From the NCBI GenBank assembly GCA_963815285.1, contig CAWFGB010000013.1, positions 1 to 64,000 of the forward strand: a stretch of DNA of 64,000 nt, given 5' to 3'. Below the pieces are notes generated by a model. The model worked only from the letters and a program-made list of their open reading frames with translations. It did no database searches and was not told where the DNA came from. Position 1 is the first letter of the stretch, and the number at the start of each line of letters is the position of its first letter. Positions 22,948-31,420 of the stretch are shown here, in pieces. The stretch is from JACCSI01 sp963815285 (GTDB taxonomy: Bacteria > Acidobacteriota > Vicinamibacteria > Vicinamibacterales > UBA2999). Both the position numbers and the translations under genes were made by a program.

Positions 22948-24381
22948 TCACAACGGACGCCACCGCCGGCCGTCGCGCGCGAGAAGCGCGTCGGCCGCCG
23001 CGGGCCCGTCACTGCCCGCCGCGTAATGGGTTAGCGAGCACCCGCCCTCCGCCCATACATTCAGAATCGGATCGACAATCGCCCAGCCCGCCTCAACGAT
23101 GTCGGCGGGTTTGAAGAGGCTTCGGTCTCCCGTCATCGCATCGTAGAGCAGCGTCTCGTAGCCGGTCTGCGGCTTCGCGCCGAAGTAATCGTCGTAGTTG
23201 AAGCTCAGATCCACGGCGCTGGCTGACAAATCGGGCCCGGGGACCTTGGCCGCCATTCGCAACCTGATGGTCTCCTCCGGTTGTATCGAGATGACCAGCA
23301 GGTTGGGACCGGGCGGCGCAGTCTCCGCCTCCCTGAACAGCGACAGCGGCGGCAGCTTGAACTGAATCGAGACTTCGCTCTTCTTGCGGCCGAGCCGCTT
23401 GCCGGTGCGCAGATAGAACGGGACGCCCGCCCAGCGCCAGTTGTCCACCGCGATCCGAAACGCCGCAAACGTTTCGGTCGTGGACGCCGGATCGACCTTC
23501 GGCTCATCCCGATAGCCGGGCAGCTGACGTCCATCGATCTGGCCCGCGGCGTATTGGGCACGCACGGTCGTCTCGACGCATTCGCTTCCCAATAGCGGCT
23601 CGACCGCCTGCAGGACCTTCAATTGCTCATGGTGGAGCGCGTGAGGCACCATCGTGCTGGGCGGCTCCATGGCGATGAGCGTCAGCAGCTGAAACAGGTG
23701 ATTGGGCACCATGTCACGCAAGGCACCCGTCTCATCGTAATACCCGCCGCGCATTTCGACGCCGAGCGTCTCCGCGACGGTAATCTGCACGTGATCGACA
23801 TAACGGCGATTCCAGATCGGTTCGAAGATGCCGTTGCCGAAGCGGAATACCAGGATGTTTTGAACCGTCTCCTTTCCCAGGTAATGGTCGATCCGGTAGA
23901 CCTGCTCCTCATCCATCAGCCGGGTCAACGCGAGATCGAGCGAGCGGGCGCTCTGGAGGTCCGTGCCAAATGGCTTCTCGATGATGACGCGCCGCCAGTG
24001 GCCGTTCGATTCGCCAAGCACATCCAGCGCCGCCAGCCGCTCGCAGATGTTGAGGAACTGTTCGGGCTGCGTCGCCAGATAGAAGAGGCAGTTGCCCGAT
24101 CCGACTTCCTTCGTGGCGCGAGCGATTTCGTCGGCAAGCATTTTCCACGCCGCGTCGTTGTCGAAGTCGCCATTGATCCCGCGAAACCCGCGCAGCGACG
24201 TGACGTCCTCACCGGGCTCGGACCGAGAGAAGCCGATCACAGCGAAACGTTCGGGGAGCAGGCCCTCCGCGTCCAGGTTGCGCAGCGCTGGCGCAAGCAG
24301 TCGTTTGGTGAGGTCGCCGCTGGCCCCGAAGATCACGAGGGTGCATGCGTCGGCGGCAGCCATTCGGGATCGTGGCGTCAT
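22948..24381 (-). CDS. zwf: Glucose-6-phosphate 1-dehydrogenase
   Basis: Oxidises glucose 6-phosphate to 6-phosphogluconolactone and makes NADPH. The 477-residue protein has the coenzyme loop GASGDLTKR (19-27), EKPFG (135-139) and the catalytic RIDHYLGKE (163-171). Its ATG overlaps the stop of the flavin monooxygenase/reductase gene by four bases (ATGA), making it the last gene of the catabolic operon starting at 29751. It therefore may serve as a reductant source for that pathway. No 6-phosphogluconolactonase is seen nearby. It converges with gnd. Confidence 0.95.
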   Translation of the reverse strand: MTPRSRMAAADACTLVIFGASGDLTKRLLAPALRNLDAEGLLPERFAVIGFSRSEPGEDVTSLRGFRGINGDFDNDAAWKMLADEIARATKEVGSGNCLFYLATQPEQFLNICERLAALDVLGESNGHWRRVIIEKPFGTDLQSARSLDLALTRLMDEEQVYRIDHYLGKETVQNILVFRFGNGIFEPIWNRRYVDHVQITVAETLGVEMRGGYYDETGALRDMVPNHLFQLLTLIAMEPPSTMVPHALHHEQLKVLQAVEPLLGSECVETTVRAQYAAGQIDGRQLPGYRDEPKVDPASTTETFAAFRIAVDNWRWAGVPFYLRTGKRLGRKKSEVSIQFKLPPLSLFREAETAPPGPNLLVISIQPEETIRLRMAAKVPGPDLSASAVDLSFNYDDYFGAKPQTGYETLLYDAMTGDRSLFKPADIVEAGWAIVDPILNVWAEGGCSLTHYAAGSDGPAAADALLARDGRRWRPL

Positions 24382-26672
24382 GCGTCACCTCCGAAGTGAA
24401 ACTCGAAGCGCGGTGTGTAGCGCTCGACTGAGTTATACGGATCCGGCCAGGGCAGTGAGTAGCCGAGCATGTAGGCGGCGTGCCGGGTCCAATACGGGTC
24501 GAACAGGTGGGCCCGGGCGAGCAGACACAAGTCCGCGCGGCCCGCCGCGATAATCGTGTTGACATCCATGAATGAGGAGATGTTACCCACCGCCATCGTC
24601 GCCATCTTGACTTCGTTGCGGATGCGGTCGGCAAACGGGGTCTGGAACAACCGCCCGTAGACCGGACGCTGATGTGGGACGGTTTGGCCGGCAGATACAT
24701 CGATCACGTCGCATCCGTGCAGGTGCAACAGCCGGGCGACGTCGACAGCGTCCGCAGGTTCGAGTCCGCCCGGCAGCCAATCCACAGCGCTGATGCGGAC
24801 GCTCATTGGCCGTTCAGGAGGCCACACGGCTCGACACGCGTCGAACACCTCGAGCGGAAAACGCATGCGATTGGCGAGAGAACCACCGTATTCATCCGTG
24901 CGATGGTTTGTGAGCGGGGAGATGAACGACGCGAGCAGGTAGCCATGCGCCATGTGAATCTCGAGCAGGTCAAATCCCGCCGCACGGGCCAGTTCAGCGG
25001 CCTCGACGTAGTCTTCGCGCACCTCTTCCATCTCGCGGCACGACAGCTCGCGTGGCGTTTGCGACCTGTCGGGAAAATACGGAATCGGCGATGCCGACAC
25101 GACCGGCCAGCCGCCCGACTCGAGCGGTTCGCTATCGCCTTCCCAGAGCTTCCGGGTCGCCCCTTTTCGCCCGGCATGCCCCAGCTGTATGCCGACCTTG
25201 GCCGGGGTCTCGCGATGAATGAAATTGACAATGCGCTTCCACGCGTCGGCGTGCTCGGGTTTGTAGAGCCCAGCGCATGATACGGAAATTCGCGCGTCGC
25301 GGCTGACGTCGGTCATCTCGGCCATGACGAGCCCTGCCCCGCCGATCGCGCGGCTGCCAAGGTGCACCATGTGCCAATCACCCACCGTCCCGTCGTCATC
25401 CGCGATGTACTGACACATTGGCGAGACCACGACTCGATTCGAAATCACGAGGTCGCGAAGTCGAAATGGCGTGAACATCGGCGGCGGCACGCGCGCGGCC
25501 CTGCTCACCGCCGTGCCCGTAACCTGACGCTCTGCTTCGGCCGCGACGAACCGATCGACTTGGTCGAGGAACGCCGGATCGCGCTTGCGCATGTCCTCGT
25601 GGGTGATACGCAGCGATCGCGTCAACAACGTGAAGGCGAACTGCAGCGGCGGGAGCCGCACGTAGCGCTCGGTCTCCTCGAACCATTGCAGCGACGCTTG
25701 CGCAGCGCGTTGCAGGCTCTCGATCTGCGGCCGGCGCGACTCTTCGAAGGCGCCGAGTGCCTCAGCCACCGGCGCGCTCACGAGCGCGTTGCGCAACGCC
25801 ACGGCATCTTCCATCGCCATGCGCGTGCCTGACCCGACCGAAAAGTGCGCCGTGTGCGCGGCGTCTCCGAGTAACACGACGTTCCCGGCAAACCAGGGAT
25901 CGACGCGGATTGTCGGAAACTGCCGCCACACACTCTTGTTGGCAATCAGCCGATGGCCGGCCAGTTCCTTTTCGAAGAGCGCCTCCAAAAAGGCGACCGT
26001 GGTTGCTTCGTCGGCCCGGTCAAGCCCGGCGGCGCGCCACGTCTCGTCACGGCATTCGACGATGAACGTTGAGCGGTCGGGGGCGTACTGGTAGGCGTGG
26101 ACGCGCCAAAGCCCGTGTTCATCGGTGCTGAAATAGAACGTGAACTCGGGAAACGGCTTCGAGGTGCCGAGCCAGACAAAGCGATTCGGCCGAACATCGG
26201 TGCCGACGCTCACCTGGGGTCCAAGCAGACGTCGCACGGTGCTGTTCACGCCGTCGGCACCGACGATCAGATCCGCGCCGTTGAGGTCTTCGAACGCGAA
26301 GATCTCGCGCTCGAACGCCAACCTGACCCCCGCGTCGCGGGCTTGATTCTGCAGGACCCCGAGTAGCGTGTGCCGGCTCATGCCACTGAAACCGTGGCCG
26401 GTCGAACGGAGGACCTCGCCCTCGTAGTACACCGCGATGTCGTCCCAGTGAACCAGATGCTTCGCGATCGCCGCGTAGGCTTCCGAATCGGCGTCCGCGA
26501 TGCCCGCCATCGTTGCGTCCGAGAAGACCACGCCGAACCCGAAGGTGTCGTCGGGGCGATTGCGCTCCAAGACGATGACCTCATGCCGCGGATCCGCGCG
26601 TTTCATCAGCAGCGCGAAATACAGCCCGCCGGGCCCGGCCCCGACGCAGACGATCTTCAGCGGCCGGCTCAT
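24378..26672 (-). CDS. Salicylyl/2-aminobenzoyl-CoA monooxygenase-reductase fusion
   Basis: A 764-residue two-domain flavoenzyme. Residues 1-about 390 are an FAD aromatic monooxygenase (IVCVGAGPGGLYFALL, VLLGDAAHTAHFSVGSGTRMAMEDA). Residues about 400-764 are an old-yellow-enzyme NADH:flavin oxidoreductase (PMFTPFRLRDLVISNRVVVSPM, IQLGHAGRKG, DLLEIHMAHGYLLASFISP). The same fusion is known as 2-aminobenzoyl-CoA monooxygenase/reductase of Azoarcus evansii and as salicylyl-CoA 5-hydroxylase. It hydroxylates the CoA-bound ring and then reduces it. ATG 26672 overlaps the acyl-CoA dehydrogenase stop (ATGA); a longer frame upstream is only a shadow of that gene. The CoA ligase and beta-oxidation neighbours fit this role well. 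Confidence 0.9.
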   Translation of the reverse strand: MSRPLKIVCVGAGPGGLYFALLMKRADPRHEVIVLERNRPDDTFGFGVVFSDATMAGIADADSEAYAAIAKHLVHWDDIAVYYEGEVLRSTGHGFSGMSRHTLLGVLQNQARDAGVRLAFEREIFAFEDLNGADLIVGADGVNSTVRRLLGPQVSVGTDVRPNRFVWLGTSKPFPEFTFYFSTDEHGLWRVHAYQYAPDRSTFIVECRDETWRAAGLDRADEATTVAFLEALFEKELAGHRLIANKSVWRQFPTIRVDPWFAGNVVLLGDAAHTAHFSVGSGTRMAMEDAVALRNALVSAPVAEALGAFEESRRPQIESLQRAAQASLQWFEETERYVRLPPLQFAFTLLTRSLRITHEDMRKRDPAFLDQVDRFVAAEAERQVTGTAVSRAARVPPPMFTPFRLRDLVISNRVVVSPMCQYIADDDGTVGDWHMVHLGSRAIGGAGLVMAEMTDVSRDARISVSCAGLYKPEHADAWKRIVNFIHRETPAKVGIQLGHAGRKGATRKLWEGDSEPLESGGWPVVSASPIPYFPDRSQTPRELSCREMEEVREDYVEAAELARAAGFDLLEIHMAHGYLLASFISPLTNHRTDEYGGSLANRMRFPLEVFDACRAVWPPERPMSVRISAVDWLPGGLEPADAVDVARLLHLHGCDVIDVSAGQTVPHQRPVYGRLFQTPFADRIRNEVKMATMAVGNISSFMDVNTIIAAGRADLCLLARAHLFDPYWTRHAAYMLGYSLPWPDPYNSVERYTPRFEFHFGGDA

Positions 26673-27811
26673 GAGCGGGACCCTTCGTCCAGGTACGCCG
26701 CAGCGACGATCAGGCGCTGAATGTCGGTGGCGCCTTCGTAGATGCGCAAGGCACGGACCGAGCGATACAGCCGCTCGACTGGGTGACCGACGAGCACACC
26801 AGTTCCGCCGAGGATCTGAACCGCGTCGTCTACCACACGCTGGGCCATCTCGGTGGCAAAGCCCTTGGCCATCGCCGCGCTCGTCGAGTGCCGTCCGGGT
26901 TGTGAGTCGGCTTCCCATGCAGCGCGATACACCAGGAGCCGGCCGGCATCGAGTTCGGTTGCCATCCGACCGATCTTCTCGCGGACGAGCGGCATGTCGG
27001 AGAGCCGTTGATTGAATTGCTGGCGGTGCTTCGCATGCGTGACCGATTCCTCCAACGCGCGTGCCGCCAGACCACACGCGGCGGCGCCGACCGACGGGCG
27101 AATCTGATCGAGTGTCGCCATGCCGAGCTTGAATCCCTGATCAACCGGACCAAGTCGCGCGCTGTCGGGAACCCGGCAGTCGGTGAAACGAAGATGGCCA
27201 AGCGGATGCGGCGCCGCCATCACCTGCGCGCCGGTAAAATCGAGGCCGCGCGTATCAGCCGGCACGAGAAAGACCGAAATCCCCCGACTGCCTTTCTCCG
27301 GGCTCGTCTTGGCGAACACCAGATAAAGATCTGCCAGTCCCGCGTTGGAGATCAGGTGCTTGTCACCGTTCAGCACCCAGTCGCTGCCATCACGAACGGC
27401 GGTCGTCCGCATCGACGCCACATCGGAGCCGGCCTCCGGCTCTGTCATCGCAAACGCCGTCATCACACGGCCGAATGTAATGTCCCGCAGCCAGCGCGCC
27501 CGCTGCTCATCACTCCCCGCCTGCGTGATCGGGGTTGCGCCCAGCGCCTGGATGGCCACGATGGCATCGGCGAGCGGGCTCGCTTGGGCGACGGCGTCCC
27601 GCAGCAGACACAAGGCGCGAAGGTCCTGCAGGGCGAGCGTTTCCAGCAGTCCTGCGTCGCCAAGCGCGCGTAACAGCGTGCGGGCCTCGAGCCGCGCCGC
27701 CTCGTCGGATGTAGGCTCGGGCCGCTGGTGCAACACCTCGCGACTCCAGTCCGTCACCCGCGTCCAGTGGCGCTGATGATCGCTCGTCAGAAACGCGGAG
27801 ACAGCCTTCAC
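26669..27811 (-). CDS. Acyl-CoA dehydrogenase
   Basis: A 380-residue FAD enzyme that introduces a double bond alpha-beta to a CoA thioester. The flavin/substrate motif AFAMTEPEAGSD is near residues 117-128, and RALRIYEGATDIQR near 355 carries the usual catalytic Glu in YEG. Its start overlaps the enoyl-CoA hydratase stop by four bases and its stop overlaps the flavin monooxygenase start by four, so it is coupled on both sides. In this operon it probably oxidises an alicyclic acyl-CoA produced after ring reduction; that substrate is inferred from context. Confidence 0.92.
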   Translation of the reverse strand: MKAVSAFLTSDHQRHWTRVTDWSREVLHQRPEPTSDEAARLEARTLLRALGDAGLLETLALQDLRALCLLRDAVAQASPLADAIVAIQALGATPITQAGSDEQRARWLRDITFGRVMTAFAMTEPEAGSDVASMRTTAVRDGSDWVLNGDKHLISNAGLADLYLVFAKTSPEKGSRGISVFLVPADTRGLDFTGAQVMAAPHPLGHLRFTDCRVPDSARLGPVDQGFKLGMATLDQIRPSVGAAACGLAARALEESVTHAKHRQQFNQRLSDMPLVREKIGRMATELDAGRLLVYRAAWEADSQPGRHSTSAAMAKGFATEMAQRVVDDAVQILGGTGVLVGHPVERLYRSVRALRIYEGATDIQRLIVAAAYLDEGSRS

Positions 27812-28605
27812 CGAAATCTCGGCTCCCGTTTGTCGCGAAACGCCTCGTACGCCTCACGGAAGTCCGGATAGAGCATTAGCGCGGCCTGCACCTGCGCTTC
27901 GGCTTCGAGCGCCGCCGGTAGATCCATGGCCGCTTCCCGGTTGAGCGCGTCCTTGGTGATGTCGAGCGCGAAAATCGGCCCCTTCGCGAGGCGGGTAGCC
28001 AGCTCGCGCACCGTGGCGGTCAAGTCTTCGGCCGGGACCACGCGGTTGTAGAGACCGATGCGGTGTGCCTCGTTGGCCGTGATGAAGTCGCCGGTCATCA
28101 ACAGCTCTGAGGCGCGGCCGAGCCCGACGATACGAGGCAGCAGCCAGGCCGCGCCCATGTCGGCGCCGGCCAGGCCGACCTTGGTGAAGAGAAACGCAAT
28201 CTTCGCCGACTCAGCGGCCACCCGAATGTCGCACGCGGCGGCAATCACCGCGCCAGCACCCGCCACCGTGCCGTTGAGCGCAGCGAGCACGGGTCGGCGG
28301 CAACTGCGGATGCTGAGCACGAGATCGCAGGTCATGCGCGTGAACTCGAGCAGTCCCTGATAATCCCGGCCGGTAAGCGGGCCGATGATGTCGTGCACAT
28401 CGCCACCCGAACAGAACGCCTTGCCGGTCCCAGTGATGATGATGACGCGCACGCCTTCCGCCACGGATACTTCGCGGAATGTACGCCGCAGTTCGTCGTA
28501 GATGTCGAACGTCAGCGCGTTGAGGCGATCGGGACGATTCAGCGTGATGGTGGCGACGCCGGACGTGGCGTCGAGCTGGAAATCGAAATGAGTCGGGTGC
28601 TTCAT
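27808..28605 (-). CDS. Enoyl-CoA hydratase/isomerase family protein
   Basis: A 265-residue crotonase-fold protein. It has ITLNRPDRLNALT near residues 20-32, the oxyanion-hole motif AFCSGGDVHDI near 62-72, and NGTVAGAGAVIAAACDIR near 110-127. In classical hydratases two glutamates act as acid/base; here the second oxyanion region reads FTKVGLAGADMGAAWLLPR, with Asp where many have Glu, so the reaction could be hydration, isomerisation or hydrolytic ring opening. It is translationally coupled to RidA upstream and the acyl-CoA dehydrogenase downstream (four-base overlaps). Confidence 0.9.
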   Translation of the reverse strand: MKHPTHFDFQLDATSGVATITLNRPDRLNALTFDIYDELRRTFREVSVAEGVRVIIITGTGKAFCSGGDVHDIIGPLTGRDYQGLLEFTRMTCDLVLSIRSCRRPVLAALNGTVAGAGAVIAAACDIRVAAESAKIAFLFTKVGLAGADMGAAWLLPRIVGLGRASELLMTGDFITANEAHRIGLYNRVVPAEDLTATVRELATRLAKGPIFALDITKDALNREAAMDLPAALEAEAQVQAALMLYPDFREAYEAFRDKREPRFR

Positions 28606-28997
28606 GGAAGTACGGCGTCCGCCTGAATCTCCACGGTCGCGCCGTAATCGACGAGCCCGGCAACTTGAATGAGCGCCATGGCGGGATAATGCGCCGCCAT
28701 ATGCGTTTTCCAGATCTCGCCGAGCAGCGGACGGCTGACACGATAGGCGTCGATGTCGGTGACGTAGATGGTCATCCGGCCGATGTGAGCAGCCTCCCCG
28801 CCCGCGGCACGCACGACGTGAACGACCTTCTCGAGCGCAGCGTCGAACTGCGCGGCAAAATCACGCGTCTCGATATGCCCGTGTTCGTCAGCGGCCGTTT
28901 GTCCGGCAACAAAGAGCAACCGCTTACCGGGCGGAGCGATGACACCATGCGAGAAGCCGCGTGGGCGTCCCAAATCGGGCGGGTTAACGATCTCCAT
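28602..28997 (-). CDS. RidA/YjgF-family protein lacking the catalytic arginine
   Basis: A 131-residue protein from ATG 28997. It has the family features FVAGQTAADEHGHI, FDAALEKVVHVVRAAGG, MTIYVTDIDAYR and VAGLVDYGATVEIQADAV. In active RidA enamine/imine deaminases an Arg lies in PAR-x-x-V-x-V near the C-terminus; here the same place reads PAMALIQV, so Arg is Met. This puts it among Rid subfamilies without shown 2-iminopropanoate deaminase activity. Its start lies inside the end of the creatininase-like gene (14-base overlap). The pathway should pass through a cyclic enamine, so a modified Rid fold acting on a CoA-bound enamine is an attractive inference. Confidence 0.88.
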   Translation of the reverse strand: MEIVNPPDLGRPRGFSHGVIAPPGKRLLFVAGQTAADEHGHIETRDFAAQFDAALEKVVHVVRAAGGEAAHIGRMTIYVTDIDAYRVSRPLLGEIWKTHMAAHYPAMALIQVAGLVDYGATVEIQADAVLP

Positions 28998-29751
28998 GGT
29001 CCTCAAGCGCCTCCATGACGGCGTCCTCGATGATGGCGCCCAACCGGTCGATGATGTCACGTCCCTCTTCCGCTGTCGCCTCCGCGGGCGCGCCGAAGTA
29101 CGCGTCAGGACCTCCGGCCTCGGCAAACGTCCGCTCGCCCTGCTGAATTGCGGTCACGAGCGACCGCGGATTGGGCGCCAGGGCGGCCGCGGAGCTGAAA
29201 TCGACAGTGTCAGCCGCCACGGCCATCACCACTGAAGTCTCGTATCGTCCCGCATGACAGGCGCCACTCTGAAACTCGTCAGTCAGCCGGCTGGCCCAAC
29301 GCCGCCGCGTGAGATCGGGAAAAAGCAGCCGGCTCGAGCCCTCCGCCTCGATTTGCGCAACCGCCTCACGCACGGCACGAACATTGGCGGGGTCGTGGTG
29401 CGCATTGGCCAGCACCGTGAGCGCCACTCCGTGACTGCCCAGACTGCGAGCGATGCCGACGATCGTGGCCGCCGTCGCCGCCGGGGCTGTGTCGATGGTG
29501 CCCTCAAAGGCCGCAGCAAACGGTGCCGGCGCCACCGGCAACACCGGCAGAATAACGACATCGAATCCCCTGCGGCCAAGCCGATCGGCCCCGGCCCGCG
29601 CCATCGCCTCGGCGATGACGATGTCGGTACCAAGCGGCAGGTGAGGTCCGTGCGCCTCGAGCGCGCCCAATGGCAGCACGGCCACGAGCCGCGGCGAGCG
29701 CAGCAGGCGGAAGCCGGGCCACGAGAGCGACGCGAGCTGATGAACCGACAT
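28984..29751 (-). CDS. Creatininase-family amidohydrolase
   Basis: A 255-residue metal-dependent hydrolase. The first metal motif is intact: LGALEAHGPHLPLGTD near residues 29-44 supplies Glu, His and Asp. The second, usually NGHGGN, reads NAHHDPAN near 115-122. The third, CHAGRYETSVVMA, matches the usual AHAG-x-ETS. Relatives open cyclic amides such as creatinine, and at least one open a cyclic ketone (inosose type, from memory). It is the first gene of the minus operon leading to zwf. Here it may open a ring or remove an amide in aromatic breakdown; the altered second motif leaves the substrate unknown. Confidence 0.85.
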   Translation of the reverse strand: MSVHQLASLSWPGFRLLRSPRLVAVLPLGALEAHGPHLPLGTDIVIAEAMARAGADRLGRRGFDVVILPVLPVAPAPFAAAFEGTIDTAPAATAATIVGIARSLGSHGVALTVLANAHHDPANVRAVREAVAQIEAEGSSRLLFPDLTRRRWASRLTDEFQSGACHAGRYETSVVMAVAADTVDFSSAAALAPNPRSLVTAIQQGERTFAEAGGPDAYFGAPAEATAEEGRDIIDRLGAIIEDAVMEALEDHGDR

Positions 29752-29758
29752 TTATGTC

Positions 29759-29764
29759 ACGCTA
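29759..29764 (-). promoter_or_regulatory. -10-like TAGCGT of the creatininase operon
   Basis: TAGCGT, seven bases, then ATG 29751. It fits the TANNNT pattern but is weak in itself. Confidence 0.3.
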
Positions 29765-29878
29765 ACTTACTGCCGCTTCGTGGCAAGTTCAAAACCCTCA
29801 GGGAATCCAGCTCAAACCAGACGGTTCAGAGTTCGAGAGTTCAATTCCCGCGCGTTCAGACGTCGGCCGATCGGGTTC

Positions 29879-29884
29879 TATAAT
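29879..29884 (+). promoter_or_regulatory. -10 box TATAAT of the CoA-ligase gene
   Basis: A perfect TATAAT, nine bases, then ATG 29894. Transcription would begin two or three bases before the start codon. It lies in the 142-base divergent region between the two halves of the catabolic cluster. Confidence 0.6.
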
Positions 29885-29893
29885 CGCGGGCTG

Positions 29894-31420
29894 ATGCCAT
29901 CACAGCTCAACCTCGCCACATATTTCCTGGATGCACGCCAGGACGAAGGCGCCGGCGACCGCGTCGCCATTCGCGAGGCTTCCACGACGCACACCTATCG
30001 CCAGGTCACGGCTGCCAGCGCCCGCATGGCTCACCTGCTCGAGGGCGAAGGCATCCGTCCTGAAGAACGAGTGATCATCGCCCTCCCCGACGGCGCAGCG
30101 TTCGTCGAATCGCTCTTCGCGGTGCTCCGATCGGGCGCGGTGGTAGTCATGGTGAATCCCGATTCTCCCGTCGAACTGATCACCTACTTCTGCGAGTACA
30201 CCCGCGCAACTGCGGCAGTGATTACTGAAACTCATGCCTCGGTATTCCAGGACGCAATCCGGAGCCTGGCGCGTCCGCCCCGTCTGCTCGTCACAGACGA
30301 CCCGCGCATCAAGCGTGCGCGTGATGGTGCGGCCTCGACGTACCAGACGTTTCCCTCGCACGCGGATGACGCGGCCATCTGGCTGTTCAGCGGCGGAACG
30401 ACCGGGCGGCCCAAGGCGGTCGTACAGACCAATCGATCCTTTGCCAACACCACCGAACTCTACGGGCAAGCCGTGCTCGGGCTGACGGCGGACGACATCA
30501 CGCTCTCGGTCCCGAAACTCTTCTTCGGTTACGCGCTGGGATCGAACGTCTTCTTCCCCTTCTCGGTCGGAGCCTCGTGCGTGCTGTTTGCCGAGCGCAG
30601 CACTCCCGACGCGATCTTCGCTGCCATCGCCCGTCATCGGCCGACCGTGCTCATCAACGTCCCGACGATGGTTCAGCAGATGGTGTCGCACCCGGCGGCC
30701 GCCACACAGGATGTCAGTTCGTTACGACTGAGCACATCGGCTGGCGAGGCGCTCCCCGCCGAGCTCTACGCGCGGTGGCAGGATACGTTTGGCGTTGAGC
30801 TCCTCGACGGGCTCGGCACGGCGGAGATGTGGCACATCTTCATCTCGAATCGACCGGGCCAAGTCGTTCCCGGCACGCTTGGCCATGTCGTGCCGGGCTT
30901 TGAAGTCGAGCTGTGCGATGGCGACGGTCAGCCAGTGCCGGACGGCGAAGTCGGCGCACTGTGGGTCAAGGGAGACTCGCGCGCCATCGCCTATTGGCAG
31001 CGCATGGGTGACACGGCGCACGCGTTTCGCGGCGAGTGGTATGTATCGGGCGACATGCTCCGCAAGAATACCGATGGCACGTTCGTCTATTGCGGCCGCG
31101 CCGACGATATGCTCAAGGTCAGCGGCAAATGGCTGGCGCCGAGCGAACTCGAGAACTGCCTCCTGCAGCACGATCGGGTTCGCGAGGTCGCCGTCGTCGG
31201 CGTCAAGAACGCGGACGGTCTGGTCAAGCCATGCGCATTTGTCGTGAGCGATGCCGCGTCGCCTGCGCTGGCCGGCGAACTGCAGGCGTTCGCCAAGAGC
31301 CGGCTCGAGCCCTACAAGTATCCGCGTGAGGTGGTGTTTCTGGAATCACTGCCACGCACGCATCTGGGGAAGGTGGACCGTCACGCTCTCTCCCGTTCCT
31401 ACGGGGTAAAAGCGGATTAG
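29894..31420 (+). CDS. Benzoate-CoA ligase family protein
   Basis: A 508-residue ANL-superfamily adenylating enzyme that activates an aromatic acid with ATP and CoA. The AMP-binding P-loop IWLFSGGTTGRPKAVVQTN is near residues 160-178. GTAEMWHIF holds the aryl pocket, WYVSGDMLRK the ATP Asp, and LGKVDRHAL the C-terminal catalytic Lys region. ATG 29894 is chosen over an upstream ATG at 29780 because homologues start near MPSQLNLATYFLD and a TATAAT sits nine bases before it. It diverges from the operon of CoA-ester enzymes, so the substrate is probably 2-aminobenzoate or a related benzoate. Its last 75 bases overlap the amidase gene on the other strand. Confidence 0.92.
   Translation: MPSQLNLATYFLDARQDEGAGDRVAIREASTTHTYRQVTAASARMAHLLEGEGIRPEERVIIALPDGAAFVESLFAVLRSGAVVVMVNPDSPVELITYFCEYTRATAAVITETHASVFQDAIRSLARPPRLLVTDDPRIKRARDGAASTYQTFPSHADDAAIWLFSGGTTGRPKAVVQTNRSFANTTELYGQAVLGLTADDITLSVPKLFFGYALGSNVFFPFSVGASCVLFAERSTPDAIFAAIARHRPTVLINVPTMVQQMVSHPAAATQDVSSLRLSTSAGEALPAELYARWQDTFGVELLDGLGTAEMWHIFISNRPGQVVPGTLGHVVPGFEVELCDGDGQPVPDGEVGALWVKGDSRAIAYWQRMGDTAHAFRGEWYVSGDMLRKNTDGTFVYCGRADDMLKVSGKWLAPSELENCLLQHDRVREVAVVGVKNADGLVKPCAFVVSDAASPALAGELQAFAKSRLEPYKYPREVVFLESLPRTHLGKVDRHALSRSYGVKAD

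Noticed and set aside
26673..27077. N-terminal extension of the monooxygenase/reductase
   Set aside because: It overlaps the acyl-CoA dehydrogenase in another frame; the ATGA overlap at 26669-26672 and the FAD motif set the start at 26672.
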